Assembly: GCF_018613315.1 (NCBI RefSeq)
Contig: NZ_JAGGQL010000029.1
Location: forward strand, 98,426-141,520
Direction of reading: 5' to 3'
DNA from: Bacillus sp. ISL-37
GTDB taxonomy: Bacteria > Bacillota > Bacilli > Bacillales > Cytobacillaceae
Length of the DNA: 43,095 nucleotides
Part shown: piece by piece, positions 33,429-41,671 of the stretch
How positions within the stretch are numbered: the first letter of the stretch is position 1
How the letters are laid out: the number at the start of each line of letters is the position of its first letter
Made by a program: the position numbers and the translations under genes
The notes under the pieces: generated by a model
Told to the model about the DNA's origin: nothing
The model's database searches: none
The model's input: only the letters and a program-made list of their open reading frames with translations

Positions 33429-35477
33429 TTGATTGAATTCAAGGATATTGTGACTCCTGTCGACTGCGAGGTCACGGATGAAACAACATTGCGAGACGCG
33501 CTTGAAATTTTTAAAAAGAAGAAGTGGAATCTGCTGCCGGTGACAGATGCCGAACAGAATTTACAGGGTGTTTTTACCCGGAGCGGACTTTATCAGATGG
33601 TTCTCGATGGCAGTCCGCTGGATGCACCAATCCAGACATACATAAAAAAGCAAGCAAGATCAATCCGGATTGATACCCCTTACCGGGAAATCGAGCAAAT
33701 TGTAAAAACGAGCAAGGTTGGTACAGGAGTGGTGCTGGATGAGCAAAACAAGGTCATCGGTTTACTGACCAAGACAGACATGGTGGGCGCTCTCTTGAAA
33801 TCTGCGAATACACTCAAGGACCAGCTGGAAACAATCCTGCAGCACTCCAATATCGGGGTCCTCATGACTGACGGCGGGATGCAGGTAGTTTATGCAAATG
33901 AAACTTTTGCCAAAATCAGTGGCCGGTCTATTGATTCAATAATGTCCAGGGCGCTTGACGAGATTTTTCCAGGCTTGCTGAACGAAGGTAATAAGCCTCA
34001 TCATTATGAAAAATTCAAATCGATTCTTCATATCTCTTCCTATGAAACTGTAAATCATGAAGAAGGAAAAATTCTGTTGTTCCAGGATATTTCCGAATTT
34101 GAAAAAATGGCAGAAGAACTGGAGACAGTCAAAAAACTGAAGCTGACAATCGAGACGACGCTCGAGAATGCGTATGATGGAATCCTGATGACCGACGACA
34201 AGAATATGATCACAATGGTCAGCCCTCCGCTGCTCGAACTGTTCAACCTGGAAAAAACAGAAGTTTTGTATAAACCAGTTGATCAAGTACTTCCCCAACT
34301 GAAGCTTGGCAATGTATTTAGTTCGGAAATGGCGGAAGTCAGCGATTTTCACGAAATGAACGGAATAAGGTATATTGTCCATCGAATTCCAATCAAGAAG
34401 GATGGCAAGGTCATCGGAGCGATTGGCAAAGTGATGTTCCGCCAGTTGAATGAGGTTAGCGAGTTGTTCAAGAGACTTCAAAAAGCGGAGAACAAGGCAA
34501 GCTTTTATCATCAGCAGCTGCAGAAATCAGAGTCCGCAAGATTTACGTGGGATCATATATTCAGCAAAGATTCTTATATGGAAAAATTAAAGAAAAGTGC
34601 CGCCAAAGCAGCGAAAGGAAGATCCACAGTTCTGGTCAGGGGAGAAAGCGGGACAGGGAAGGAATTGTTCGCGCATGCCATCCATAACAGCAGTGCCAGG
34701 AGCGATGGCAAGTTTGTTGTCGTCAATTGTGCCGCTATCCCTGAGGACCTGCTCGAATCAGAGTTTTTCGGATATGAAGAAGGTGCCTTTACAGGAGCAA
34801 AGCAGCGCGGCAAAATCGGCAAGTTTGACCTGGCGAATGGCGGGACGCTTTTCCTCGATGAAATCGGCGATATGTCACTCTCCCTCCAGGCAAAACTACT
34901 GAGAGTCCTGCAGGAGCGAGAGTTTTACAGGGTTGGCGGAAATGTCCGGGTGAAGGTCGATGTCCGTATTATCGCAGCGACGAACCGCAATCTGGAAGAG
35001 ATGGTAAAGCAGGGAGAGTTCAGGGAGGACCTATACTATCGCCTGAATGTTATATCGCTGAACATCCCGCCGCTAAGGGAACGCGTGCAGGATGTCGAGT
35101 ATTTGATCACTGGTTTAATGAAAGAATTGAACTCGATGCTGGGAACGAGCATCACGGGTATCTCATCACAGGCAATGACCGCACTCCTACGCTACGGGTG
35201 GCCAGGCAATGTACGAGAACTGAGGAATGTGCTTGAGCGGGCGATGACCTTTGCCGAGCATGGAAAAATTCAAGCTGAGGACCTGCCAGATTATCTAATC
35301 TCGCAACTATCCAGGCCGGTTACCGAACAAATCAGTCTTGCCGAGGGTGCCGAGCTAGGAGCCATCAAAAAAGCCCTTTCCCTGACGAACGGAAACAAGG
35401 CTAAGGCAGCAAGACTGCTGGGTATCAGCCGATCAGGCCTTTATGAAAAAATAAAGAAATATCAGCTGAGCGTTTAG
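33429..35477 (+). CDS. sigma-54-dependent transcriptional activator with CBS and PAS domains
   Basis: 682 residues from a TTG at 33429 with GAGGAGGG upstream; the nearby ATG at 33425 runs into a stop. Order: two CBS motifs (~1-118), PAS (~125-215), second PAS (~235-345), AAA+ sigma-54 interaction domain (Walker A GESGTGKE at 405, GAFTGA at ~452, Walker B GGTLFLDEIGDM, GWPGNVRELRN), and a Fis-type helix-turn-helix (~650-682, AKAARLLGISRSGLYEKIKK). The intact GAFTGA loop shows it can remodel sigma-54 RNA polymerase. CBS domains usually sense adenine nucleotides. It lies between two sigma-54 promoters for acyl-CoA catabolism genes and is the likely local activator of both. Confidence 0.94.
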   Translation: MIEFKDIVTPVDCEVTDETTLRDALEIFKKKKWNLLPVTDAEQNLQGVFTRSGLYQMVLDGSPLDAPIQTYIKKQARSIRIDTPYREIEQIVKTSKVGTGVVLDEQNKVIGLLTKTDMVGALLKSANTLKDQLETILQHSNIGVLMTDGGMQVVYANETFAKISGRSIDSIMSRALDEIFPGLLNEGNKPHHYEKFKSILHISSYETVNHEEGKILLFQDISEFEKMAEELETVKKLKLTIETTLENAYDGILMTDDKNMITMVSPPLLELFNLEKTEVLYKPVDQVLPQLKLGNVFSSEMAEVSDFHEMNGIRYIVHRIPIKKDGKVIGAIGKVMFRQLNEVSELFKRLQKAENKASFYHQQLQKSESARFTWDHIFSKDSYMEKLKKSAAKAAKGRSTVLVRGESGTGKELFAHAIHNSSARSDGKFVVVNCAAIPEDLLESEFFGYEEGAFTGAKQRGKIGKFDLANGGTLFLDEIGDMSLSLQAKLLRVLQEREFYRVGGNVRVKVDVRIIAATNRNLEEMVKQGEFREDLYYRLNVISLNIPPLRERVQDVEYLITGLMKELNSMLGTSITGISSQAMTALLRYGWPGNVRELRNVLERAMTFAEHGKIQAEDLPDYLISQLSRPVTEQISLAEGAELGAIKKALSLTNGNKAKAARLLGISRSGLYEKIKKYQLSV

Positions 35478-35480
35478 GTT

Positions 35481-35515
35481 CGAACTGGAAAAAACACGTG
35501 GTTTTTTCCAGTTCG
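35481..35515 (+). terminator. perfect 15-bp hairpin, terminator and array C end cap
   Basis: CGAACTGGAAAAAAC (35481-35495) pairs perfectly with GTTTTTTCCAGTTCG (35501-35515) around ACGTG. It follows the activator stop by 3 bases and likely ends its transcript, although the T-rich part is inside the stem rather than after it. A related hairpin caps array A at 4477-4511. Confidence 0.7.
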
Positions 35516-35690
35516 CCAATAAATCCTGAAAATCGCCAATAAAATCAAATTATCGCCAATAAACTTGTGAACTCCGCCAATAAAAAAATTAATGTTGCGG
35601 ATAGCACTCTACAAGATTAGAATATCGTCTATAAAATCAGAATATCGTCAATAAAATCAGAACATCGATCAATAAATTTACTGACTCCAC
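35514..35690 (-). repeat. array C: TATTGGCG units (minus orientation), degrading downstream
   Basis: Reverse-complement cores CGCCAATA start at 35514, 35534, 35554 and 35575 (spacing 20, 20, 21), then degenerate versions at ~35596, 35626 (CGTCTATA), 35646 (CGTCAATA) and 35666 (CGATCAATA), still on a ~20-bp grid. The unit at 35575 is the GGAGTTCACA type seen in A and B. Lies between the activator gene and the next sigma-54 promoter. Confidence 0.88.
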
Positions 35691-35733
35691 AAAATAAAAC
35701 TAAATATGAGCCAATTTCTTCTCAACAGGTTGT

Positions 35734-35783
35734 TTGTCCGGAACTGAAACGAATAGTCATCAAAGTGTCCAAACAAGGTGTCC
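35734..35783 (+). promoter_or_regulatory. candidate upstream activator sites for the ligase operon
   Basis: TTGTCC at 35734 and GTGTCC at 35765 and 35778 lie 75-125 bases upstream of the -24 element. GTGTCC is shared with the SDR upstream region. Likely but unproven binding sites of the CBS-PAS activator. Confidence 0.45.
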
Positions 35784-35857
35784 AATTTCCGTACACTTCG
35801 ATAAACACTATCAATGATTCGTACTTGGTTTTACTGCATTTATATTTTTTGGAAAAT

Positions 35858-35872
35858 TGGCATATTTATTGC
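35858..35872 (+). promoter_or_regulatory. sigma-54 (-24/-12) promoter of the acyl-CoA catabolism operon
   Basis: TGGCAT (35858-35863), 5 bases, TTGC (35869-35872) has the exact -24/-12 spacing; the predicted start is near 35884, about 40 bases before the ligase ATG. Confidence 0.85.
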
Positions 35873-35922
35873 ATATAAAAAGATGAATGCGTTTTCAAAT
35901 TTAACCGAGGGGGAAGTTGTGA

Positions 35923-37446
35923 ATGGATATCGGGTCATATTTAGCGCAAAATGCAAGGAAAACACCAGAGAAGCTTGCAATCGAATGTGAAGGCAGGAGC
36001 TATACGTACAAGCAGTTTAATGAGGAAGTGAACAAACTTGCTCATGGACTGCTCAGCCTGGGAATTAGCAAAGGCGAGAAAATTGCTTTGATGATGAAGA
36101 ACTCTGATCAGTTTGTGTTTGCTTTTTTTGCAGGAGCTAAAATCGGTGCGGTGATTGTGCCAGTGAATTTCCGCCTGACAGCATCCGAGGTCCATTACAT
36201 ACTGGAACAGTCCGGCACTGTGTTGGTGATTTGCGATGATGAGTTCGAGGATATCATTACTTCAGCACGTGAAGGAACAAATGCAGCGCATGTCATCACG
36301 ACTGGAACCCCTAAAGCAGTTGGACAACATTCATTGAATCATGTCCTTTCCGATAATGTCACTGATCCACAAATCGAAGTCAGCGATGTTGATGACTTAG
36401 AAATCTTGTATACCTCCGGGACGACTGGCAGGCCAAAGGGGGCCTTGTTTGACCATAAACGAGTGTTCAATGTCGGATTGACGATGATGATCAGTATGGG
36501 CATCAACCAGGAAGAAAGAATCCTCCATATCGCACCGCTGTTCCATTCGGCACAGCTAAATTTATTCCTGGTTTCGGGCGTCGTCCTTGGGGCAACCCAT
36601 ATCATCCATCGGGACTTTCATCCGGTTACAACGCTTCAAGCGATCCAACAACATAAAATCACCCACTTCTTTGGAGTTCCGGCGATGTACAACTTTATGC
36701 TGCAGGTGCCGAATGCTTCTGACTATGACCTTACTTCAATCAAAAGATGCGGCTATGGCGCTGCGCCAATGGCCCCAGAACTCGTCCGTAAGAGCATGGA
36801 GCTTTTCAAGACTGACCAATTTTACAATCTATGCGGCCTGACCGAAGCTGGTCCTGGCGGCATTCTGCTCGGTCCGGAAGGGCACAGGCACCAACTTGGA
36901 AAGGGAGGGAAAGCCGCGTTCCTGACAGAAGCGAGAGTGGTGGATGAAGAAGGTAAGGATGTTAAGCCTGGTGCAGTCGGAGAGTTCATCATCAAAGGCG
37001 AGTCCATTATGAAAGAATACTATAAGAAGCCAGAAGAAACGGCTAAAACAATCAAGGACGGCTGGCTGTATACCGGTGACCTGGCAACGGTCGATGAAAA
37101 CGGATATATCACCCTGGTCGACCGGAAAAAAGACATGATCATTTCCGGCGGGGAAAATGTGTATTCAATTGAAGTAGAAGAGGTTCTTTATGAACACCCT
37201 GCCGTGCTGGAAGCAGCAATCATCGGTCTGCCAGATGAAGTATGGGGTGAAGCCGTCTGCGCAGTCATCGTGCCAAAGCAGGATGCAATAGTTGATGAGC
37301 AGGAGCTTAAGAGCTTTTGCCGCCAAAAACTTGCAGGATACAAGGTTCCGAGAAGAATATTTATCGAAGAGGCATTGCCAAGGAATGCTTCAGGTAAAAT
37401 CCTGAAATATCAACTTCGCCAGAAACTGAATGAAGTGAAGCTTTAA
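35923..37446 (+). CDS. acyl-CoA synthetase (AMP-forming), ligase 1
   Basis: 507 residues, ANL superfamily. The P-loop-like motif YTSGTTGRPKG is at 163-173; GWLYTGDLATVDENGYITLVDRKKDMIISGGENV is near 383; and the catalytic Lys492 lies in NASGKILK. It activates a fatty or related carboxylic acid to acyl-AMP, then acyl-CoA. The size is typical of medium-chain/long-chain (FadD3-like, YngI/LcfB-like) ligases; chain length cannot be read directly. RBS GAGGGGGAAG. First gene of the sigma-54 operon, 29 bases before the acyl-CoA dehydrogenase. Confidence 0.93.
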   Translation: MDIGSYLAQNARKTPEKLAIECEGRSYTYKQFNEEVNKLAHGLLSLGISKGEKIALMMKNSDQFVFAFFAGAKIGAVIVPVNFRLTASEVHYILEQSGTVLVICDDEFEDIITSAREGTNAAHVITTGTPKAVGQHSLNHVLSDNVTDPQIEVSDVDDLEILYTSGTTGRPKGALFDHKRVFNVGLTMMISMGINQEERILHIAPLFHSAQLNLFLVSGVVLGATHIIHRDFHPVTTLQAIQQHKITHFFGVPAMYNFMLQVPNASDYDLTSIKRCGYGAAPMAPELVRKSMELFKTDQFYNLCGLTEAGPGGILLGPEGHRHQLGKGGKAAFLTEARVVDEEGKDVKPGAVGEFIIKGESIMKEYYKKPEETAKTIKDGWLYTGDLATVDENGYITLVDRKKDMIISGGENVYSIEVEEVLYEHPAVLEAAIIGLPDEVWGEAVCAVIVPKQDAIVDEQELKSFCRQKLAGYKVPRRIFIEEALPRNASGKILKYQLRQKLNEVKL

Positions 37447-37475
37447 TAGTTTGAGAGAAAAGGGGAGATACAAAA

Positions 37476-38621
37476 ATGAAACACCCTTATTTAACGGATG
37501 ACCACGAAATTTTCCGAAGGTCACTTAGGAAGTTTTTAGAGAAGGAAGCATATCCTTTCTACGACCAGTGGGAGGAAGAGCGGATAATCCCGCGATCCTT
37601 CTGGGAGAAGATGGGGGAGCAGGGGTATCTTTGTCCGGATATTGATGAGGAATATGGCGGCAGCGAGGTCGACTGGGGATTTGCCGTTGTCATCAACGAA
37701 GAGCTCGAGCGGGTTGGATCAGGCCTGGTTGGCGTAGGATTGCATAATGACATTGTGGTTCCTTATATCACGGCATACGGGACAGATGAGCAGAAAAAAC
37801 GCTGGCTGCCAAAATGTACGACAGGGGAAATCATTACTGCAATTGCGATGACAGAGCCTGGGACGGGTTCGGATCTGGCGAACATCCAGACAACCGCAAT
37901 ACTTGATGGCGACCACTATATTTTAAATGGGCAAAAAACATTCATCACAAATGGAATCCAATCTGATTTGATTGTCGTAGCCTGCAAAACCGATCCAAAA
38001 GCGAACCCGAAGCATAAAGGGGTCAGTCTGCTTGTCGTTGAGCGGGATACACCCGGATTTTCACGGGGAAGAAAGCTGAATAAGGTGGGGCTACACTGTC
38101 AGGATACGGCAGAGCTTATATTCGAGGATTGCCGTGTGCCAAAGGAGAACCTTCTGGGTGAGGAAGGGAAAGGCTTCCTATATCTTATGGAAAAGCTCCA
38201 ACAGGAACGCCTGCTTGTTGCGATTGCCGCACAGACAGCGTCTGAGGTCATGCTGAAGCAGACAATCGAGTATGTGAAAAGCCGTGAAGCTTTTGGCAAG
38301 CCGGTCAGCAAGTTCCAGAATACGCAATTCAAGATTGTCGAGATGGCCACAGAAATTGAAATGGGCAGAGCTTTCCTTGACCAGCTGATTGCTGAGCATA
38401 TCGAGGGCAAGGATGTTGTCACAAAAGTATCGATGGCAAAGTGGAAGCTGACAGACAGTGCGAAGAGAATCGCCGGGGAATGTATGCAGCTCCATGGAGG
38501 ATATGGATATATGGAAGAATATGAGATTGCGAGAAGATTCCGTGATATCCCAGTTGCCAGCATTTATGCCGGAACAAACGAAATCATGAAAACCATCATT
38601 GCTAAAAACTTGGGATTGTAG
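37476..38621 (+). CDS. acyl-CoA dehydrogenase
   Basis: 381 residues, full-length ACAD fold. TAIAMTEPGTGSDLANIQTTA (FAD/substrate segment) lies near 121-141 and GGYGYMEEYEIARRFRDI near 350. The C-terminal motif is IYAGTNEIMK, with Ala where MCAD-type enzymes carry the catalytic Glu. Glu244 in LQQERLL sits where LCAD and isovaleryl-CoA dehydrogenases have theirs, so it is of the LCAD/IVD type. It makes the 2-enoyl-CoA in the first beta-oxidation step; electrons go to an electron-transfer flavoprotein not encoded here. The start follows AGGGGAGA. Confidence 0.94.
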   Translation: MKHPYLTDDHEIFRRSLRKFLEKEAYPFYDQWEEERIIPRSFWEKMGEQGYLCPDIDEEYGGSEVDWGFAVVINEELERVGSGLVGVGLHNDIVVPYITAYGTDEQKKRWLPKCTTGEIITAIAMTEPGTGSDLANIQTTAILDGDHYILNGQKTFITNGIQSDLIVVACKTDPKANPKHKGVSLLVVERDTPGFSRGRKLNKVGLHCQDTAELIFEDCRVPKENLLGEEGKGFLYLMEKLQQERLLVAIAAQTASEVMLKQTIEYVKSREAFGKPVSKFQNTQFKIVEMATEIEMGRAFLDQLIAEHIEGKDVVTKVSMAKWKLTDSAKRIAGECMQLHGGYGYMEEYEIARRFRDIPVASIYAGTNEIMKTIIAKNLGL

Positions 38622-38656
38622 ACATAGATTTGAATTAACAGAAAGGATGATGAAGC

Positions 38657-39811
38657 ATGCGTGAAGTTGTAATCGTCGAAGCTGTCAGGACTCCTGTTGG
38701 CAGAAGAAAAGGTTTATTGAAGGATATCAGGCCGGATGAGTTGGCTGCGGGGGTTTTGAAAGAGGTTGTGCAGCGCGCTGGTATCGATGCAGGACTTGTT
38801 GAAGATGTCATCCTCGGATGTGTAACACAATCAGGTGAACAAGCCGGGGATATTGCCAGGGTAGCGGCTTTGACAGCCGGCTTCCCGATTGAAGTACCGG
38901 GAACGACGATTGACCGTCAATGCGGGTCAAGCCAGCAGGCTGTCCATTTTGCTGCTCAGGCAATTCTGGCGGGGGACATGGATGTTGTCATTGCCGGCGG
39001 CGTTGAAAATATGACCCGTGTTCCAATGGGTTCTAATTACCAGGAAGCCAACCCTTTTAGCTCTAAATTAAGAGAACAACACGAGATGATCCATCAAGGA
39101 CTATCTGCAGAACGGATCGCGGAGAAATACGGTTTTACCCGTCAGGAGCTTGATGAATTTTCTGCCGAAAGCCATCGCCGTGCTCTGAAGGCACAGGCCG
39201 AAGGTTATTTTAAAAAAGAAATCATGCCACTGGAGGTCACCCTTGAAAATGGCGAAACAACTTTGATGACCGAGGATTCAGGACCTCGTGAAGGGACGAC
39301 GCCTGAGGTTCTGGCAGGATTGAAAACGGTCTTCAAAGAGGATGGTGTCATCCATGCCGGCAACGCGAGCCAGATCAGTGACGGTGCCGGAGTACTGCTT
39401 CTGATGAGTCGTGAAAAAGCCGAGGAGTTGGGCTTGAAACCGCGATTCAAGGTTCACACCAGGGTTGTCGTAGGTTCGGATCCGACTCTAATGCTGACAG
39501 GACCGATTCGGGCAACGGAAAAAGTCCTCAAAAAAGCCGGTCTGAAACTGGAGGATATTGATGTCTTCGAGGTGAACGAAGCATTCGCACCTGTGCCAAT
39601 GGCATGGCTGAAGGAAACGGGGGCGGACCCTGCAAAACTAAATCCGAATGGCGGCGCAATCGCGCTTGGCCACCCTCTTGGAGCGAGCGGCGCCCGCCTG
39701 ATGATTTCGATGATGAGTGAACTGGAGCGAACCGGCGGCCGCTATGGTCTTCAGACGATGTGCGAAGGGCACGGCATGGCAAATGCCACTATTATTGAAC
39801 GTCTAGATTAA
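38657..39811 (+). CDS. acetyl-CoA C-acyltransferase (thiolase)
   Basis: 384 residues, complete thiolase II fold. The nucleophile Cys89 lies in TIDRQCGSSQQAVHFA, His339 in GHPLGASGAR and the second Cys369 in TMCEGHGMANA. It cleaves 3-ketoacyl-CoA to acetyl-CoA (or propionyl-CoA for 2-methyl substrates). The start follows AAAGGATGATG-type site (GAAAGGA). Third gene of the operon; no enoyl-CoA hydratase gene is in the window. Confidence 0.94.
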   Translation: MREVVIVEAVRTPVGRRKGLLKDIRPDELAAGVLKEVVQRAGIDAGLVEDVILGCVTQSGEQAGDIARVAALTAGFPIEVPGTTIDRQCGSSQQAVHFAAQAILAGDMDVVIAGGVENMTRVPMGSNYQEANPFSSKLREQHEMIHQGLSAERIAEKYGFTRQELDEFSAESHRRALKAQAEGYFKKEIMPLEVTLENGETTLMTEDSGPREGTTPEVLAGLKTVFKEDGVIHAGNASQISDGAGVLLLMSREKAEELGLKPRFKVHTRVVVGSDPTLMLTGPIRATEKVLKKAGLKLEDIDVFEVNEAFAPVPMAWLKETGADPAKLNPNGGAIALGHPLGASGARLMISMMSELERTGGRYGLQTMCEGHGMANATIIERLD

Positions 39812-39828
39812 AAGATTCCTACCACTCA

Positions 39829-39993
39829 TTGGCGCCCAAAAACAGCAGAAGTGAGAAAAAGAGGTCACCAATGAGGGCTATTGGCGCCCGAAAACAGCAG
39901 AAGTGAGAAAAAGAGGTCACCAATGAGGGCTATTGGCGCCCGAAAACAGCAGAAGTGAGAAAAAGAGGTCACCAATGAGGACCATTGGCGCCC
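39829..39993. repeat. array E: 52-bp near-identical tandem repeat
   Basis: TTGGCGCCC starts at 39829, 39881, 39933 and 39985, exactly 52 bp apart, giving three full units and part of a fourth. The unit reads TATTGGCGCCCGAAAACAGC, AGAAGTGAGAAAAAGAGG, TCACCAATGAGGGC; it carries the TATTGGCG core of arrays A-C and the CCAAT inverted partner. 52 bp is about five helical turns. Units are nearly identical, so duplication was recent. Between thiolase and ligase 2. Confidence 0.9.
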
Positions 39994-40081
39994 CAAAAAA
40001 GAAAGAAACAGATAACCCATGGGACTACTATATACACACCTCAGTAAAGCATAAACTCGACATTTAATAGGAGGAATGCAA

Positions 40082-41653
40082 ATGAGCACGACGATCGGCA
40101 AGATTTTTGACCTGACGGTAATGAAATTCCCGAACAAGGAAGCCCTCTATGATGTGCGCAAAAATGTCCGCTTTACCTATAGTGAATGGAATGATGAAGT
40201 GAACAGGCTTGCCAACGCGCTCCTTGCTGAAGGAGTGAAGAAAGGCGACCGGGTTTCTACGTTCACGTTCAATACCGAGGAATTGGGCACTGCGTTTTTC
40301 GCCTGTGCGAAGATCGGAGCGGTTTTCAATCCAATCAATTTCCGGCTGATGGCAGAGGAGGTTGCTTTTATTCTGAGCGATGCAGAGCCGAAGGTTGTTC
40401 TTTTTGAGAAGGCGGTGGAGCCAGTCATCTCGGCCATTGAAAAGCGTTTCCCGCATATCGCTTTCTGGTACATCGATGGAGATACGCCGGAATACGCGCA
40501 AAGCTACCATGAAAAAGCGGAAGCTGCAGAAACCCGGCCTGTTGAAATCGAGGTAGACGAAAACGACCTGTATGCAATCATGTACACAAGCGGGACAACC
40601 GGCAGACCAAAAGGTGTTATGCACAAGCACCGCAATATGGTTGAGCAGAGTCTGATCGTAGTTGGTTCAACCAAACTGGGGGCGAACGATGTTGGCCTCG
40701 TGACTGCGCCAATGTTCCACTGTGCCGAGCTCCATTGTGCGTTCCTTCCGAGAATCCATGTGGGCGGCAACAATGTCATCCTGCATCAATTTGCGCCAAA
40801 GAAAGTGCTTGAGCTGATTGACTCGGAAAAAATTACGAAGTTCTTTGCTGCTCCAACGATGTGGAATATGCTTTTGCAGGAGAATCTATCAGACTATAAT
40901 ATCGAAAGCCTGAAGCTGGGTCTGTACGGAGCTGCTCCTATGGCGCCTTCACTTGTCCGTGCCTGCCATGACAAGCTGGGTATCAAGCTAGTCCAGGCGT
41001 ATGGAATGACGGAAATGGGTCCTGCTATCACCTTCCTGTCTGAGGATGACCAGCTGACAAAAGCGGGAGCTGCAGGCCAGGCTTGCCTTAATCATGAAAT
41101 CAGGATTGTCACACCGAACGAGGATGGACCATCCAATCCGGACGATATCCTGCCTCCTGGCGAGAGCGGTGAGATCATCGTCCAGGGTCCCTGCATGATG
41201 TCAGGCTACTTCAATCGTGAAGAGGCATCTGAAAAAGCGATGTATAAAGGCTGGTACCATTCAGGGGATATTGGCTACCTGGATGAAGAGGGTTATTTAT
41301 GGGTGAAAGACAGAGTGGATGACATGATCATCAGCGGCGGCGAAAACATCTATCCTCGTGAGGTAGAAGATGTTCTTCATGCACATGAAGGTGTCCTTGA
41401 TGTCGCGATTGTCGGTCAGCCGGATGATCGTTGGGGCGAAAGTGTAACGGCTTTTGTCGTGAAAAAAGATCCACAGGTAACAGAAGAGGAATTGGATGAA
41501 TGGTGCAAAAACAGCGACAGCCTGGCAAACTACAAACGCCCGCGTAAATACCTCTTTGTGGATGCACTCCCTAGGAATGCGAGCGGCAAGATCCAGAAAT
41601 TCATGCTCAGAAAGCAAATGGAAGAATTGTTTTCAAAAGGGCAGACGACATAA
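40082..41653 (+). CDS. acyl-CoA synthetase (AMP-forming), ligase 2
   Basis: 523 residues from ATG 40082, because AGGAGGA (40069-40075) is 6 bases before it and touches the upstream in-frame ATG at 40076. Motifs: YTSGTTGRPKG near 168-178, GWYHSGDIGYLDEEGYLWVKDRVDDMIISGGENIYP, and NASGKIQK near the end with the catalytic Lys. Long-chain-fatty-acid/medium-chain CoA ligase family. The gene is 270 bases after thiolase, with array E in the gap, and 18 bases before CaiB. A second ligase in the same locus suggests different chain lengths or structures. Confidence 0.92.
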   Translation: MSTTIGKIFDLTVMKFPNKEALYDVRKNVRFTYSEWNDEVNRLANALLAEGVKKGDRVSTFTFNTEELGTAFFACAKIGAVFNPINFRLMAEEVAFILSDAEPKVVLFEKAVEPVISAIEKRFPHIAFWYIDGDTPEYAQSYHEKAEAAETRPVEIEVDENDLYAIMYTSGTTGRPKGVMHKHRNMVEQSLIVVGSTKLGANDVGLVTAPMFHCAELHCAFLPRIHVGGNNVILHQFAPKKVLELIDSEKITKFFAAPTMWNMLLQENLSDYNIESLKLGLYGAAPMAPSLVRACHDKLGIKLVQAYGMTEMGPAITFLSEDDQLTKAGAAGQACLNHEIRIVTPNEDGPSNPDDILPPGESGEIIVQGPCMMSGYFNREEASEKAMYKGWYHSGDIGYLDEEGYLWVKDRVDDMIISGGENIYPREVEDVLHAHEGVLDVAIVGQPDDRWGESVTAFVVKKDPQVTEEELDEWCKNSDSLANYKRPRKYLFVDALPRNASGKIQKFMLRKQMEELFSKGQTT

Positions 41654-41671
41654 TGGAAAGGTTTTTGTATC

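Noticed and set aside
38600-38621. Acyl-CoA dehydrogenase inactive because the MCAD catalytic Glu is Ala
   Set aside because: LCAD and isovaleryl-CoA dehydrogenases also lack Glu there and use one in the helix where Glu244 (QQERLL) occurs, so the enzyme is probably active.
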